Below, piece after piece: positions 16,329-25,358 of a DNA stretch of 64,000 nt (its first letter is position 1; each line of letters starts with the position of its first letter). This DNA comes from Streptomyces sp. NBC_01381 (GTDB lineage: Bacteria > Actinomycetota > Actinomycetes > Streptomycetales > Streptomycetaceae), in the NCBI RefSeq assembly GCF_026340305.1, contig NZ_JAPEPI010000001.1:2356001-2420000 (forward strand). Direction: 5' to 3'. The translations under genes and the position numbers were made by a program. The notes beneath the pieces are model-generated. The model worked only from the letters and a program-made list of their open reading frames with translations. It did not search any database and was not told the DNA's origin.

Positions 16329-17849
16329 GTGAGTGACCTCCCCCAGCACGACGGCCCGCACGACAACGACGACAACGACGGTTTCGACGAGATCGTCGCC
16401 GCCGAGACCGACCGCGACCCCGACCTCGCGGTGATCGAGGCCGGCAGCCGCACCCTGCGCGCCCAGTCGGGCCCGCCGCAGGGCGACATCCCCGCCCGCC
16501 CCACCGACCCGGAGGTGGACAAGGCGCTGCGCGAGGTCGAGGCGGAGCTCGCGAGCCGCTGGGGAGAGACGAAGCTGGAGCCGTCGGTCAGCCGCATCTC
16601 CGCCCTGATGGACGTCCTGGGCGAGCCCCAGCGCGCGTACCCCTCGATCCACATCACCGGCACGAACGGCAAGACGTCCACGGCCCGCATGATCGAGGCC
16701 CTGTTCTCCGCCTTCGAGCTGCGCACCGGGCGTTACACCTCGCCCCACGTCCAGTCGATCACCGAGCGGATCAGCCTGGACGGCGCCCCCATCGAGGCCG
16801 AGCGCTTCGTGGAGACGTACAACGACATCAAGCCGTACGTCGAGATGGTCGACACTCAGCAGGAGTACAGGCTCTCCTTCTTCGAGGTCCTCACCGGCAT
16901 GGCGTACGCGGCCTTCGCGGACGCCCCGGTGGACGTGGCCGTCGTCGAGGTCGGCATGGGCGGCAGCTGGGACGCGACGAACGTGATCGACGGCTCGGTC
17001 GCCGTCGTCACGCCCATCGACCTGGACCACACGGACCGCCTGGGCACCACGCCCGGCGAGATCGCCAAGGAGAAGGCCGGCATCATCAAGCCGGACGCGA
17101 CGGTGATCCTGGCCCAGCAGCCGGTGGACGCGGCGCAGGTGCTCCTGAAGAAGGCCGTCGAGGTCGACGCGACGGTGGCCCGCGAGGGCCTGGAGTTCGG
17201 CGTCGTCTCCCGCACGGTGGCGGTCGGCGGCCAGCTCCTGACCCTGCGCGGCCTCGGCGGGGAGTACGAGGAAGTCTTCCTGCCGCTGCACGGCGCGTAC
17301 CAGGCGCACAACGCCGCCGTGGCGCTCGCCGCGGTGGAGGCGTTCTTCGGCATCGGCTCGCAGCACGCGCGCCCGCTCGACATCGACACCATCCGCAAGG
17401 CCTTCGCCTCGGTCTCGTCGCCGGGCCGCCTGGAGGTCGTGCGCACCTCGCCGACCATCGTCCTGGACGCCGCGCACAACCCCGCGGGTGCCCGCGCCAC
17501 CGCCGAGGCGATCAGCGAGGTCTTCGACTTCAGCCGCCTGATCGGCGTGGTCGCGGCGAGCGACGGCAAGGACATGAAGGGGCTGCTCGAAGCCTTCGAG
17601 CCGATCTTCGCCGAGGTCGTCATCACGCAGAACTCCAGCCATCGCGCCATGGACGCGGACGAGTTGGCCGGTATCGCCGTCGAGGTCTTCGGCGACGACC
17701 GCGTCCAGGTCGAGCCGCGCCTGCCGGACGCGCTGGAAGCCGCGATCACCCTCGCCGAGGAAGAGGGCGAGTACGCGGGCGGTGGCGTCCTGGTCACCGG
17801 CTCCGTCATCACGGTCGGCGAGGCCCGACTGCTCCTGGGGAGGGGCTGA
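16329..17849 (+). CDS. folC: Folylpolyglutamate synthase / dihydrofolate synthase
   Basis: FolC adds glutamate to dihydropteroate or folates using ATP. The ATP-binding loop is ITGTNGKTSTARMIEAL, followed by GRYTSPHVQSITERI and the Mur-ligase-family VVEVGMGGSWDATNV. The C-terminal domain holds VRTSPTIVLDAAHNPAGARA. The 506-residue protein carries an acidic N-terminal extension of about 80 residues before the catalytic core, as in other Streptomyces FolC. The GTG at 16329 follows TAGACT (16316-16321) by seven bases, consistent with a leaderless mRNA. It overlaps nothing upstream; the MreB-like gene is divergent. The next two genes are close and likely co-transcribed. Confidence 0.95.
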   Translation: MSDLPQHDGPHDNDDNDGFDEIVAAETDRDPDLAVIEAGSRTLRAQSGPPQGDIPARPTDPEVDKALREVEAELASRWGETKLEPSVSRISALMDVLGEPQRAYPSIHITGTNGKTSTARMIEALFSAFELRTGRYTSPHVQSITERISLDGAPIEAERFVETYNDIKPYVEMVDTQQEYRLSFFEVLTGMAYAAFADAPVDVAVVEVGMGGSWDATNVIDGSVAVVTPIDLDHTDRLGTTPGEIAKEKAGIIKPDATVILAQQPVDAAQVLLKKAVEVDATVAREGLEFGVVSRTVAVGGQLLTLRGLGGEYEEVFLPLHGAYQAHNAAVALAAVEAFFGIGSQHARPLDIDTIRKAFASVSSPGRLEVVRTSPTIVLDAAHNPAGARATAEAISEVFDFSRLIGVVAASDGKDMKGLLEAFEPIFAEVVITQNSSHRAMDADELAGIAVEVFGDDRVQVEPRLPDALEAAITLAEEEGEYAGGGVLVTGSVITVGEARLLLGRG

Positions 17850-17854
17850 CTCCT

Positions 17855-18217
17855 GTGCGTACGCTCTGTGCTTCCACGCTGATCGGCGAGTTCTTCGTCA
17901 TCGGTTTCGCCGGTCTGGTCGCGATGAAGGACCCGGACCTGTCCATGGGCACGGTCTGGACGGTCAGTGGCATCGCGATGCTGCTGTGCGTGCTGCTGTG
18001 CGGAATGATCACCAGGCCGGGCGGGGTGCAGCTCGGCTGGGCCCTGCAGATCGCGCTGATCGCGAGTGGGTTCGTGGTGCCGACGATGTTCTTCATGGGC
18101 GCGGTGTTCGCCGTGCTGTGGTGGGCGTCGATCCACTTCGGCAAGAAGATCGACGAGGCGAAGGCCAGGTTCGCCGCGCAGGCCGAGGCGGAAGCCGGGG
18201 CCGAGGCCGGGGCCTGA
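17855..18217 (+). CDS. DUF4233 membrane protein
   Basis: This is a 120-residue protein with about four hydrophobic segments (TLIGEFFVIGFAGLVAM, WTVSGIAMLLCVLLCGMI, LQIALIASGFVVPTMFFMG, GAVFAVLWWASIHFG) and a short basic-acidic tail ending in Ala/Glu. The layout and the position directly after folC are those of the DUF4233 family, which has no known function. The GTG start lies 5 bases after the folC stop, so the two are translationally close. ndk begins 72 bases downstream with its own ribosome site. Confidence 0.88.
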   Translation: MRTLCASTLIGEFFVIGFAGLVAMKDPDLSMGTVWTVSGIAMLLCVLLCGMITRPGGVQLGWALQIALIASGFVVPTMFFMGAVFAVLWWASIHFGKKIDEAKARFAAQAEAEAGAEAGA

Positions 18218-18289
18218 GGTAACGCGGCGTAGTGGGTCCCGGTATCGTGCCGGGCATCCCACGTCGTAGTTAACTGCTTGGAGCCGCAC

Positions 18290-18703
18290 ATGACCCAGCG
18301 CACTCTCGTCCTGCTCAAGCCCGACGCCGTCCGGCGCGGACTGATCGGCGAGATCATCGGCCGTATCGAGCGCAAGGCGGGCTGGACGATCTCCGCGCTC
18401 GAGCTGCGCTCGCTCGACCAGGAGACGCTGGAGCTGCACTACGGCGAGCACAAGGGCAAGCCGTTCTACGAGCCGCTGGTCGACTTCATGTCGTCGGGCC
18501 CGGTCGTCGCGCTCGTCGTCGAGGGCGAGCGTGTCATCGAGGGCGTGCGCTCCCTCGCCGGCCCGACCGACCCGATCGCCGCTGCCCCGGGCTCCATCCG
18601 CGGCGACTTCGGCACCATCGTCCGGGAGAACCTGATCCACGCATCGGACTCCGAGGACTCCGCCGAGCGCGAGCTGAAGATTTTCTTCCCGGGTGTCGCC
18701 TAG
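18290..18703 (+). CDS. ndk: Nucleoside diphosphate kinase
   Basis: Ndk transfers the gamma-phosphate between nucleoside triphosphates and diphosphates through a phospho-histidine. At 137 residues it has the standard length. It begins MTQRTLVLLKPDAVRRGLIG, and the active-site H117 lies in ENLIHASDSEDSAERELKIF, the family signature. The ATG at 18290 has TTGGAG upstream; an in-frame ATG at 18278 is less likely. A TATCGT hexamer near 18242 may be its own -10 box, but read-through from folC is possible. Confidence 0.97.
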   Translation: MTQRTLVLLKPDAVRRGLIGEIIGRIERKAGWTISALELRSLDQETLELHYGEHKGKPFYEPLVDFMSSGPVVALVVEGERVIEGVRSLAGPTDPIAAAPGSIRGDFGTIVRENLIHASDSEDSAERELKIFFPGVA

Positions 18704-19019
18704 CCCGCGTTGCGTAAAGAATCGCGTAAATACTTCTGACGCGTCGTCAGCAGGGTGCCCGCCCTGACCAGGGGTGGCCGAGGAAAAATCGGCCGCCCCT
18801 TGGCATATGCACCCCCATTGGGGGAACCCGTGCCCCCGATGGCACGTCTCCAGAAGCGGGACGGCTCATCATCTGCTGACATTGGCGAAGACCCTAGCGC
18901 TGTGTTCGTGCAGGCGAGACTACGATGGAAGCCTCCACGCCACACAGCACCCACCTCGCCTACCTAAAAAGCCATCAGACGCTCCAGGGAAGGCCAGACG
19001 CATCCTCATGGGGAACAAC
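18704..19019. other. ndk-mreB intergenic region
   Basis: No gene is seen in this 316-base gap. It contains two direct GCGTAAA copies (near 18711 and 18723), a perfect inverted repeat CTGACG-CGT-CGTCAG at 18736-18750, and a short CCCCCATTGGGGG hairpin near 18823. The region must carry the mreB promoter; a TACGAT hexamer at 18921-18926 is one candidate -10, without a convincing -35. The direct repeats could be a regulator site. Confidence 0.4.
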
Positions 19020-20039
19020 ATGTCGTTCATCGGCCGTGACATGGCTGTCGACCTCGGGACCGCCAACACGCTGGTGTACGTCAGGGGTCGAGGGATCGTT
19101 CTCAACGAACCGTCCGTCGTCGCGATCAACACCAACACCGGTGGCATCCTCGCTGTCGGCGCCGAAGCCAAGAAGATGATCGGTCGCACGCCGGGCAACA
19201 TCGTCGCCGTGCGTCCACTGAAGGACGGCGTCATCGCCGACTTCGAGATCACCGAGCGGATGCTCCGCTACTTCATCCTGAAGATCCACAAGCGGCGCTA
19301 TCTCGCCCGCCCGCGGGTCGTCGTCTGTGTGCCCTCCGGCATCACCGGAGTCGAGCGCCGCGCCGTCATCGAGGCCTCCTCGCAGGCGGGTGCGCGCCAG
19401 GTGCACATCATCGAGGAGCCCATGGCCGCGGCCATCGGCTCCGGCCTGCCGGTCCACGAGGCCACCGGCAACATGGTGGTGGACATCGGCGGCGGCACCA
19501 CCGAGGTCGCCGTCATCTCGCTCGGCGGAATCGTCACGGCACAGTCCATCCGTGTCGCGGGCGACGAGCTGGACAACGCGATCATCCAGCACATCAAGAA
19601 GGAGTACTCCCTCCTCCTCGGCGAGCGCACGGCCGAGCAGATCAAGATCACCATCGGTTCGGCGTACGACATGGACGCCGACGAGCACACCGAGATCCGC
19701 GGCCGGGACCTGGTCTCCGGGCTGCCCAAGACCGTCGTCATCTCGGCCGCCGAGGTCCGCAAGGCCATCGAGGAGCCGGTCAACGCGATCGTCGACGCGG
19801 TCAAGACGACCCTCGACAAGTGCCCGCCGGAGCTGTCCGGCGACGTGATGGACCGCGGCATCGTTCTCACGGGTGGCGGCGCGCTGCTGCGCGGGCTCGA
19901 CGAGCGGCTCCGTCGCGAGACGGGCATGCCGATCCACATTGCCGAGGACCCGCTGGACAGCGTGGCGCTCGGCTCTGGCAAGTGCGTCGAGGAGTTCGAG
20001 GCGCTGCAGCAGGTGCTTGACGCCCAGCCGCGCAGATGA
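19020..20039 (+). CDS. mreB: MreB, actin-like cell-wall organiser
   Basis: MreB polymerises on the membrane and guides lateral or spore-wall synthesis with MreC, MreD, PBP2 and RodA, all encoded next. The 339-residue product has [55 protein letters not shown] and [19 protein letters not shown]. The ATG at 19020 is chosen because GGGGA (19010-19014) is well spaced; ATG 19008 adds four residues. The downstream gap contains two strong hairpins before mreC, so mreB is probably transcribed partly on its own. Confidence 0.97.
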   Translation: MSFIGRDMAVDLGTANTLVYVRGRGIVLNEPSVVAINTNTGGILAVGAEAKKMIGRTPGNIVAVRPLKDGVIADFEITERMLRYFILKIHKRRYLARPRVVVCVPSGITGVERRAVIEASSQAGARQVHIIEEPMAAAIGSGLPVHEATGNMVVDIGGGTTEVAVISLGGIVTAQSIRVAGDELDNAIIQHIKKEYSLLLGERTAEQIKITIGSAYDMDADEHTEIRGRDLVSGLPKTVVISAAEVRKAIEEPVNAIVDAVKTTLDKCPPELSGDVMDRGIVLTGGGALLRGLDERLRRETGMPIHIAEDPLDSVALGSGKCVEEFEALQQVLDAQPRR

Positions 20040-20052
20040 TCTGACGCGAAAA

Positions 20053-20092
20053 GGTCCGCCGTACGAGTGCCTGCCATCTCGTGCGGCGGATC
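20053..20092 (+). terminator. Hairpin 1 after mreB (terminator or attenuator)
   Basis: A 15-bp stem (left arm 20053-20067 GGTCCGCCGTACGAG, right arm 20078-20092, two G-U pairs) with a 10-base loop lies 14 bases after the mreB stop. It is followed by TTGATATAG. Confidence 0.65.
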
Positions 20093-20119
20093 GTTGATAT
20101 AGAGGCAAGGCATAACAAT

Positions 20120-20145
20120 TCCGCGGCGTCCGCAGACGCCGCGGA
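20120..20145 (+). terminator. Hairpin 2 between mreB and mreC
   Basis: TCCGCGGCGTC pairs perfectly with GACGCCGCGGA around a CGCA tetraloop. Together with hairpin 1 it may reduce read-through into mreCD. Confidence 0.6.
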
Positions 20146-20244
20146 TTCCGATTGCTTAGATTTGTGCAGAGTTACGCACACTTGCTCCGCACAGTTGCTC
20201 AGAATTCCAAGGATTTCCAACTGAGGAAGGCACGGCCGCCGCAC

Positions 20245-21198
20245 GTGAGGGACACACGAGAGAGCCGGCTGCTCCTGGTGCTGCTGATCGCCATCGCGTT
20301 CGCTTTGATCACGGTGGACATCCGCGGTGGCGAGGACTCGCCGGTCGACGGTGCCCGCCAGGCCGCCGCCACGGTCTTCGGCCCGGTCGAGGAGGGGGTC
20401 TCCACGGCCGTCGACCCGATCGGCAACGCCATCGGCGCGGTCCGGGACTCCGGCGACCGGCATGACCGGATCGCCGAACTCGAGCGTCAGAACGCCGCGT
20501 TGAAGGCGAAGCTCGGCAGCGACAACCGCAACCGCAGCCGCGTCAGACAGCTGGACAGCATGCTGAAGAAGGCCGGCGCCGGCCAGTACGGCATCAAGGG
20601 CGCCGAGGTCATCGGCATAGGAGCGGCCCAGGGCTTCTCCTGGACCGTGACGATCGACGCCGGCGCGAACGACGGAATCAAGCGCGACATGACCGTCCTG
20701 AACGGCGACGGTCTGGTCGGCCGCGTCACCACCGTCGGCCCCGGCACCGCGACCGTCCTGCTCGCCAACGACCCCGATTTCACCGTCGGCACCCGTATGG
20801 AGAAGACCGACGAGCTCGGCTTCGCCACCGGACAGGGCGACCGCCCGCTGTCGGTGCAGATGCTCAACGGCAAGGCCAAGGTCAAGAAGGGCGACCGTCT
20901 GGTCACCTTCGGCTCGCAGAAGGACAAGCCGTTCGTGCCGGGCGTACCGGTCGGCGAGGTCGTCCGCGTAGACCCGTCCGGCGGCGACCTGACGCGCAAC
21001 ATCTACATCAAGCCGTACGTCGGCTTCACCAAGCTGGACATCGTCGGCGTCGTCGTCGAAGCGCCCCGCGAGGACCCGCGCGACACGGTCCTGCCGTCCA
21101 AGCCCGCGAAGCCCAAGCCGACGCCCACGGTGACCGTCACGGCCACCCCGTCGGGGCAGCCCCCGGCCGACGGCGTCGACAACGGCAACGAGCAGTAG
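20245..21198 (+). CDS. mreC: MreC, rod/spore shape protein
   Basis: MreC is a bitopic membrane protein that links MreB to the periplasmic-side wall machinery. It has one helix (residues about 8-24, LLLVLLIAIAFALITVDI), a coiled coil (DRIAELERQNAALKAKL) and the two beta-barrel lobes typical of the family (AAQGFSWTVTIDAGANDGIK, MTVLNGDGLVGRVTTVGP). It ends in a Pro/Thr/Lys tail (KPAKPKPTPTVTVTATP). The GTG at 20245 (VRDTRESRLL) is chosen by similarity to Streptomyces MreC; its ribosome site is weak, and the frame is open to a TTG at 20152. mreD follows after 13 bases. Confidence 0.94.
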   Translation: MRDTRESRLLLVLLIAIAFALITVDIRGGEDSPVDGARQAAATVFGPVEEGVSTAVDPIGNAIGAVRDSGDRHDRIAELERQNAALKAKLGSDNRNRSRVRQLDSMLKKAGAGQYGIKGAEVIGIGAAQGFSWTVTIDAGANDGIKRDMTVLNGDGLVGRVTTVGPGTATVLLANDPDFTVGTRMEKTDELGFATGQGDRPLSVQMLNGKAKVKKGDRLVTFGSQKDKPFVPGVPVGEVVRVDPSGGDLTRNIYIKPYVGFTKLDIVGVVVEAPREDPRDTVLPSKPAKPKPTPTVTVTATPSGQPPADGVDNGNEQ

Positions 21199-21211
21199 GA
21201 GATCCGGACCC

Positions 21212-21883
21212 ATGCGCTTCAACCGAATCCTGCTCTCCAGCACCCTGGTCGTCGTGGCCCTCGTCATCCAGGTCAGCGTCCTCGCGCGGCTGCAACTGCC
21301 GGGCGCCGTCCCGGACCTGGTGCTGCTCACGGTGCTCGGCCTCGCCCTGGTCTACGGCCATGTGGGCGGCGCCCTCATCGGCTTCGGGGCCGGACTGCTC
21401 TCCGATCTCGCGCCGCCGGCCGACCACGCCGCCGGGCGGTACGCCCTGGTGCTCTGCGTCGTCGGCTATCTCGCGGGCCTGGCCAAGCCGGAGACCGGAC
21501 GGCTCCGGTCCGCCACAGGGCCGCTCGTCGTGGTCGTCGGCGCCGCCATCGGATCGACGCTGCTTTACGCGGGTGTGGGCGCCCTCGTCGGGGACACCGC
21601 CGCCCGCCATGTGGGCCTGGGCGGGCTGCTCTTCACGGCCGCCCTGTACGACCTGCTGCTCGCGCCGTTCACGGTGCCGCTGATCATCGCGCTCGCCCGG
21701 CGCGCCGACAACGATCCGCTGGGGGAGAGCTCCTCCGGCGCCAAGGCCACCGACGTCTCCGAGGGATGGCTCTCCTCCGGTACCGGTCTGCGCATCGGCA
21801 ATCAGCGCGGCGGCCTGCGGATGAAGGCGGCCAAGGCCCGCGTCGCGCGCGCCGGACGCATCAAGGGGGTCAAGCGCCTGTGA
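21212..21883 (+). CDS. mreD: MreD, membrane shape protein
   Basis: This is a 223-residue polytopic protein with about five helices (for example TLVVVALVIQVSVLARLQL and DLVLLTVLGLALVYG) in the order expected for MreD, which bridges MreC and the PBP2-RodA synthase. The loop GFGAGLLSDLAPPADHAAG carries the conserved GlxxDl region. The C-terminal tail of about 50 residues is basic and cytoplasmic (KAAKARVARAGRIKGVKRL), longer than in E. coli MreD. The ATG has AGGAGAT upstream and lies 13 bases after mreC, with PBP2 46 bases downstream: one operon. Confidence 0.94.
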   Translation: MRFNRILLSSTLVVVALVIQVSVLARLQLPGAVPDLVLLTVLGLALVYGHVGGALIGFGAGLLSDLAPPADHAAGRYALVLCVVGYLAGLAKPETGRLRSATGPLVVVVGAAIGSTLLYAGVGALVGDTAARHVGLGGLLFTAALYDLLLAPFTVPLIIALARRADNDPLGESSSGAKATDVSEGWLSSGTGLRIGNQRGGLRMKAAKARVARAGRIKGVKRL

Positions 21884-21929
21884 GGGCTCGGAACTTCACG
21901 CCCGGCTTCACCTTCAGGGGAGGGGAGAA

Positions 21930-24104
21930 GTGACCAACATCCCGGAGACCGGACGGACCCCACGGGTCCAGATCCGCCTCGTCGTCATCCAGATCCTCGT
22001 ACTCTCCCTCCTGCTCACCCTCGGCGGCCGCCTCTGGTACCTCCAGGTCCGCAACGGCGATGAGTACGCCAAGGAAGCCTCCGGCAACCACGTCCAGCAG
22101 GTCGTCCAGCCCGCCGTGCGCGGCTCGATCCTCGACGCCCGCGGCGTCCCGATCGCCGACAACGAGACCCGTCTGGTCGTCTCCGCGTCCCGCACCGACC
22201 TGATGAAGATGAAGGACGACGGCAAGGCGGTCCTCGCCAAGCTCGCGGACGTCCTCGGCATGAGCGCGAAGGACGTCGGCGAGAAGGTCCGCCTCTGCGA
22301 CTCCGAGACCCCGCAGCCCTGCTGGAACGGCTCGCCCTACCAGCCGATCCCGATCACCGACGAGGCGTCGCCCAAGCAGGCCCTGCAGATCCGCGAGCGC
22401 TCCGAGGACTTCCCCGGCATCACCGCGGAGCCCACGGCCGTCCGCCGCTACGCCGCCCCCGGCAAGTCCAACACCGCGCAGGTGCTCGGCTATCTCTCGC
22501 CCGTCACCGACGAGGAGATCAAGAAGGCCGAGAACACCGACTCGCCGTTCCTCCGCTCCGACCAGGTCGGCCGCTCCGGCCTTGAGCGGACGTACGACGC
22601 CCAGCTGCGCGGCAAGGCGGGCGTCACCCGCTACGAGGTCGACAAGCTCGGCCGCGTCCTCGGCAAGGCCAAGGACGACCCGACCGAGCCGGGCGCGAAC
22701 GTCGTCACCAGCATCGACGCGCGCGTGCAGGCCCTGTCCGAGTACTGGCTCAACGACGCGATGAAGAAGGCCCGCAAGGAGCTCGACAGGAACACCAACG
22801 AGAACTACAAGGCCGACGCGGGCGCCGTCGTCGTCATGGAGAACAAGACCGGACGCATCGTCTCCATGGCGTCCAACCCGGACTACGACCCGAACGCCTG
22901 GGTCGGCGGCATCTCCGGCAAGGACTACACGAAGCTCACCGGCAAGAAGTCCAACTACCCGCTCCTGAATCGCGCCATCCAGGGGCAGGCGGCCCCCGGC
23001 TCGATCTTCAAGGTCATCCCGACCACGGCGGCGGTCAACGCGGGCTACGACTTCAACGGGAGCTATCCCTGCCCCAGCTCGTACTCCGTCGGCGGCCAGG
23101 TCTTCAAGAACTTCGAGTCCAAGGGCCACGGCTCCATCACGCTCGGCCAGGCCCTCGAAGTGTCCTGCGACACCGTCTTCTACAAGCTCTCGCACGACCA
23201 GTGGATCAAGGACGGCGGCATCAAGCCGAAGAGGGACGCCAAGGACTGGTTCTACAAGACCGCCCACCAGTTCGGCCTCGGCAAGGAGACCGGCATCGAC
23301 CTGCCGAACGAGGTCACCGGACGCGTCCCGGACCGCCAGTGGAAGAAGGACTACTGGAAGGCCAACAAGGACGGCTGGTGCAAGCAGGGCAAGAAGGGCG
23401 GTGACTACGTCGAGAAGATCGCGTACGAGAACTGCCTCGAAGGCATGAAGATGCGCGCCGGTGACTCGGTCAACTACGCCATCGGACAGGGCGACACCCT
23501 CGTCACGCCGATACAGATGGCGACGATCTACTCCGCCATCGCCAACGGCGGCACCATGTACGACCCCACCGTCGGCAAGGCGATCATCAGCGCCGACGGC
23601 AAGCGGGTCGAGGAGATCGCGCCGAAGTCGCACGGCAAGCTGCCCATGAACGAGAAGACGCGCACCGACATAGACGGTGCCCTCGCCGACGTGGCGACCA
23701 AGGGAACGGCCGCCTGGCGGTTCGGCGGCTGGCCGCAGGACAAGATCCCGATGCACGCCAAGACGGGTACGGCGGAGGTCTACGGCAAGCAGACCACCTC
23801 GTGGTTCGCGACGTACACCAATGACTACACGATCGTGATGACGATCTCCCAGGGTGGTACGGGTTCCGGAGCCTCGGGACCCGCCGTCCGCAAGATCTAC
23901 GACGGCATCTACGGCCTGGACGAGGACGGCAACCAGGACCTGAAGAAGGCGCTGCTTCCGCAGCCGCAGAAGAACCTGCCGAAGATCGAGAAGGACGGTT
24001 CGATCGACTCCCCGAAGATCAAGCCGTACAAGCCGGAGGCCCCCAAGCCGCCGAAGGAGCAGCAGGAACTGGCGGGCCCGCCCGCGAACTGGAGGCGTGA
24101 CTAG
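21930..24104 (+). CDS. mrdA: Penicillin-binding protein 2, class B transpeptidase
   Basis: PBP2 cross-links peptidoglycan together with its glycosyltransferase partner RodA. The 724-residue protein has one N-terminal helix (VIQILVLSLLLTLGGRLWYL), a pedestal domain with QPAVRGSILDARGVPIADN, and the transpeptidase domain. Active-site motifs are SIFK (S358, K361), SCD (412-414) and KTGT (from K611, in HAKTGTAEVYG). The acyl-serine motif is embedded in the usual AAPGSIFKVIPT. The C-terminus is a long Lys/Pro tail. The GTG start has GGGGAGGGGAGAA before it. The stop codon overlaps the rodA start (TAGTG). Confidence 0.96.
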   Translation: MTNIPETGRTPRVQIRLVVIQILVLSLLLTLGGRLWYLQVRNGDEYAKEASGNHVQQVVQPAVRGSILDARGVPIADNETRLVVSASRTDLMKMKDDGKAVLAKLADVLGMSAKDVGEKVRLCDSETPQPCWNGSPYQPIPITDEASPKQALQIRERSEDFPGITAEPTAVRRYAAPGKSNTAQVLGYLSPVTDEEIKKAENTDSPFLRSDQVGRSGLERTYDAQLRGKAGVTRYEVDKLGRVLGKAKDDPTEPGANVVTSIDARVQALSEYWLNDAMKKARKELDRNTNENYKADAGAVVVMENKTGRIVSMASNPDYDPNAWVGGISGKDYTKLTGKKSNYPLLNRAIQGQAAPGSIFKVIPTTAAVNAGYDFNGSYPCPSSYSVGGQVFKNFESKGHGSITLGQALEVSCDTVFYKLSHDQWIKDGGIKPKRDAKDWFYKTAHQFGLGKETGIDLPNEVTGRVPDRQWKKDYWKANKDGWCKQGKKGGDYVEKIAYENCLEGMKMRAGDSVNYAIGQGDTLVTPIQMATIYSAIANGGTMYDPTVGKAIISADGKRVEEIAPKSHGKLPMNEKTRTDIDGALADVATKGTAAWRFGGWPQDKIPMHAKTGTAEVYGKQTTSWFATYTNDYTIVMTISQGGTGSGASGPAVRKIYDGIYGLDEDGNQDLKKALLPQPQKNLPKIEKDGSIDSPKIKPYKPEAPKPPKEQQELAGPPANWRRD

Positions 24105-25309
24105 TGGCCGGCAACAATGGCTTCTCCGTCCCCGGCTACGGTCCCGAGCGCTCCAAGGCGTCGATCGCCCGCCTGTTCGCCCGCGACTCGATGCTGCGCA
24201 GGCTCGACTGGCCGATACTGCTCTCGGCGCTCGCGCTCTCCGCGATCGGCTCCGCGCTCGTCTACTCGGCCACCCGCAACCGCACCGAGCTGGTCGGCGA
24301 CGACCCGTACGCCTTCGCGCTCAAGCACCTCCTGAACATCGGCATCGGGATCGTCCTGATGGCCGGCACGATCTGGCTCGGCCACCGCACGCTGCGCACG
24401 GCCGTGCCGATCCTCTACGGCATCTCGGTCTTCCTGGTGCTGCTCGTGCTGACCCCGCTCGGCGCGACCATCAACGGCGCGCACGCGTGGATCGTGATCG
24501 GCGGCGGCCTCTCGCTGCAGCCCTCCGAGTTCGTGAAGATCACGATCATCCTGGGCATGGCGATGCTGCTCGCGGCGCGGGTCGACGCGGGCGACCGGGT
24601 CCACCCCGACCACCGCACGGTCGTCCAGGCCCTCGGTCTGGCCGTCGTACCGATACTGATCGTGCTCCTCATGCCCGACCTCGGGTCGGTCATGGTGATG
24701 GCGATGATCGTGCTCGGCGTGCTGCTCGCATCCGGCGCGTCCAACCGCTGGGTCTTCGGACTCCTCGGCACGGGCGCGGCGGGCGCGGTCGCCGTCTGGC
24801 AGCTCGGCGTCCTGGACGACTACCAGATCGCCCGCTTCGCGGCCTTCGCCAACCCCGCGCTCGACCCGGCGGGCGTCGGCTACAACACCAACCAGGCGCG
24901 CATCGCGATCGGCTCCGGCGGCCTGACCGGCACCGGCCTGTTCAAGGGCTCGCAGACCACCGGCCAGTTCGTGCCCGAGCAGCAGACGGACTTCGTCTTC
25001 ACCGTCGCGGGCGAGGAGCTCGGCTTCCTGGGCGCGGGCCTCATCCTGGTCCTGCTCGGCGTCCTGCTCTGGCGGGCCTGCCGCATCGCCCGCGAGACGA
25101 CCGAGCTGTACGGCACGATCGTCGCCGCCGGGATCATCGCCTGGTTCGCCTTCCAGGCCTTCGAGAACATCGGGATGACGCTCGGCATCATGCCGGTGGC
25201 GGGGCTTCCGCTGCCCTTTGTGTCGTACGGAGGATCATCGATGTTCGCGGTCTGGGTGGCCGTCGGGCTGCTCCAGTCGATCAAGGTGCAACGGCCATTG
25301 TCGGCCTAG
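24104..25309 (+). CDS. rodA: RodA/FtsW-family SEDS peptidoglycan glycosyltransferase
   Basis: SEDS proteins polymerise lipid II into glycan strands and work with a class B PBP, here the gene directly upstream. The 401-residue product has about ten helices and the family signatures GAHAWIVIGGGLSLQPSEF and AGEELGFLGAGLILVL, plus the terminal PLPFVSYGGSSMFAVW. The conserved acidic residue after helix 7 is plausible in QQTDFVFTVAGEE. The GTG overlaps the PBP2 stop by one base, indicating coupled translation. Its S. coelicolor counterpart is, I believe, the Sfr protein of the mre locus. Confidence 0.95.
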   Translation: MAGNNGFSVPGYGPERSKASIARLFARDSMLRRLDWPILLSALALSAIGSALVYSATRNRTELVGDDPYAFALKHLLNIGIGIVLMAGTIWLGHRTLRTAVPILYGISVFLVLLVLTPLGATINGAHAWIVIGGGLSLQPSEFVKITIILGMAMLLAARVDAGDRVHPDHRTVVQALGLAVVPILIVLLMPDLGSVMVMAMIVLGVLLASGASNRWVFGLLGTGAAGAVAVWQLGVLDDYQIARFAAFANPALDPAGVGYNTNQARIAIGSGGLTGTGLFKGSQTTGQFVPEQQTDFVFTVAGEELGFLGAGLILVLLGVLLWRACRIARETTELYGTIVAAGIIAWFAFQAFENIGMTLGIMPVAGLPLPFVSYGGSSMFAVWVAVGLLQSIKVQRPLSA

Positions 25310-25358
25310 CGCCGTCCTGGGGCTGCCCAGGGTTCCGTTTCGCGTCTAGATTCGGTTC

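Noticed and set aside
18774..19019. Extended MreB N-terminus from the upstream open frame
   Set aside because: The extension has no similarity to MreB and no ribosome site, whereas the start at 19020 has GGGGA and gives the standard length.
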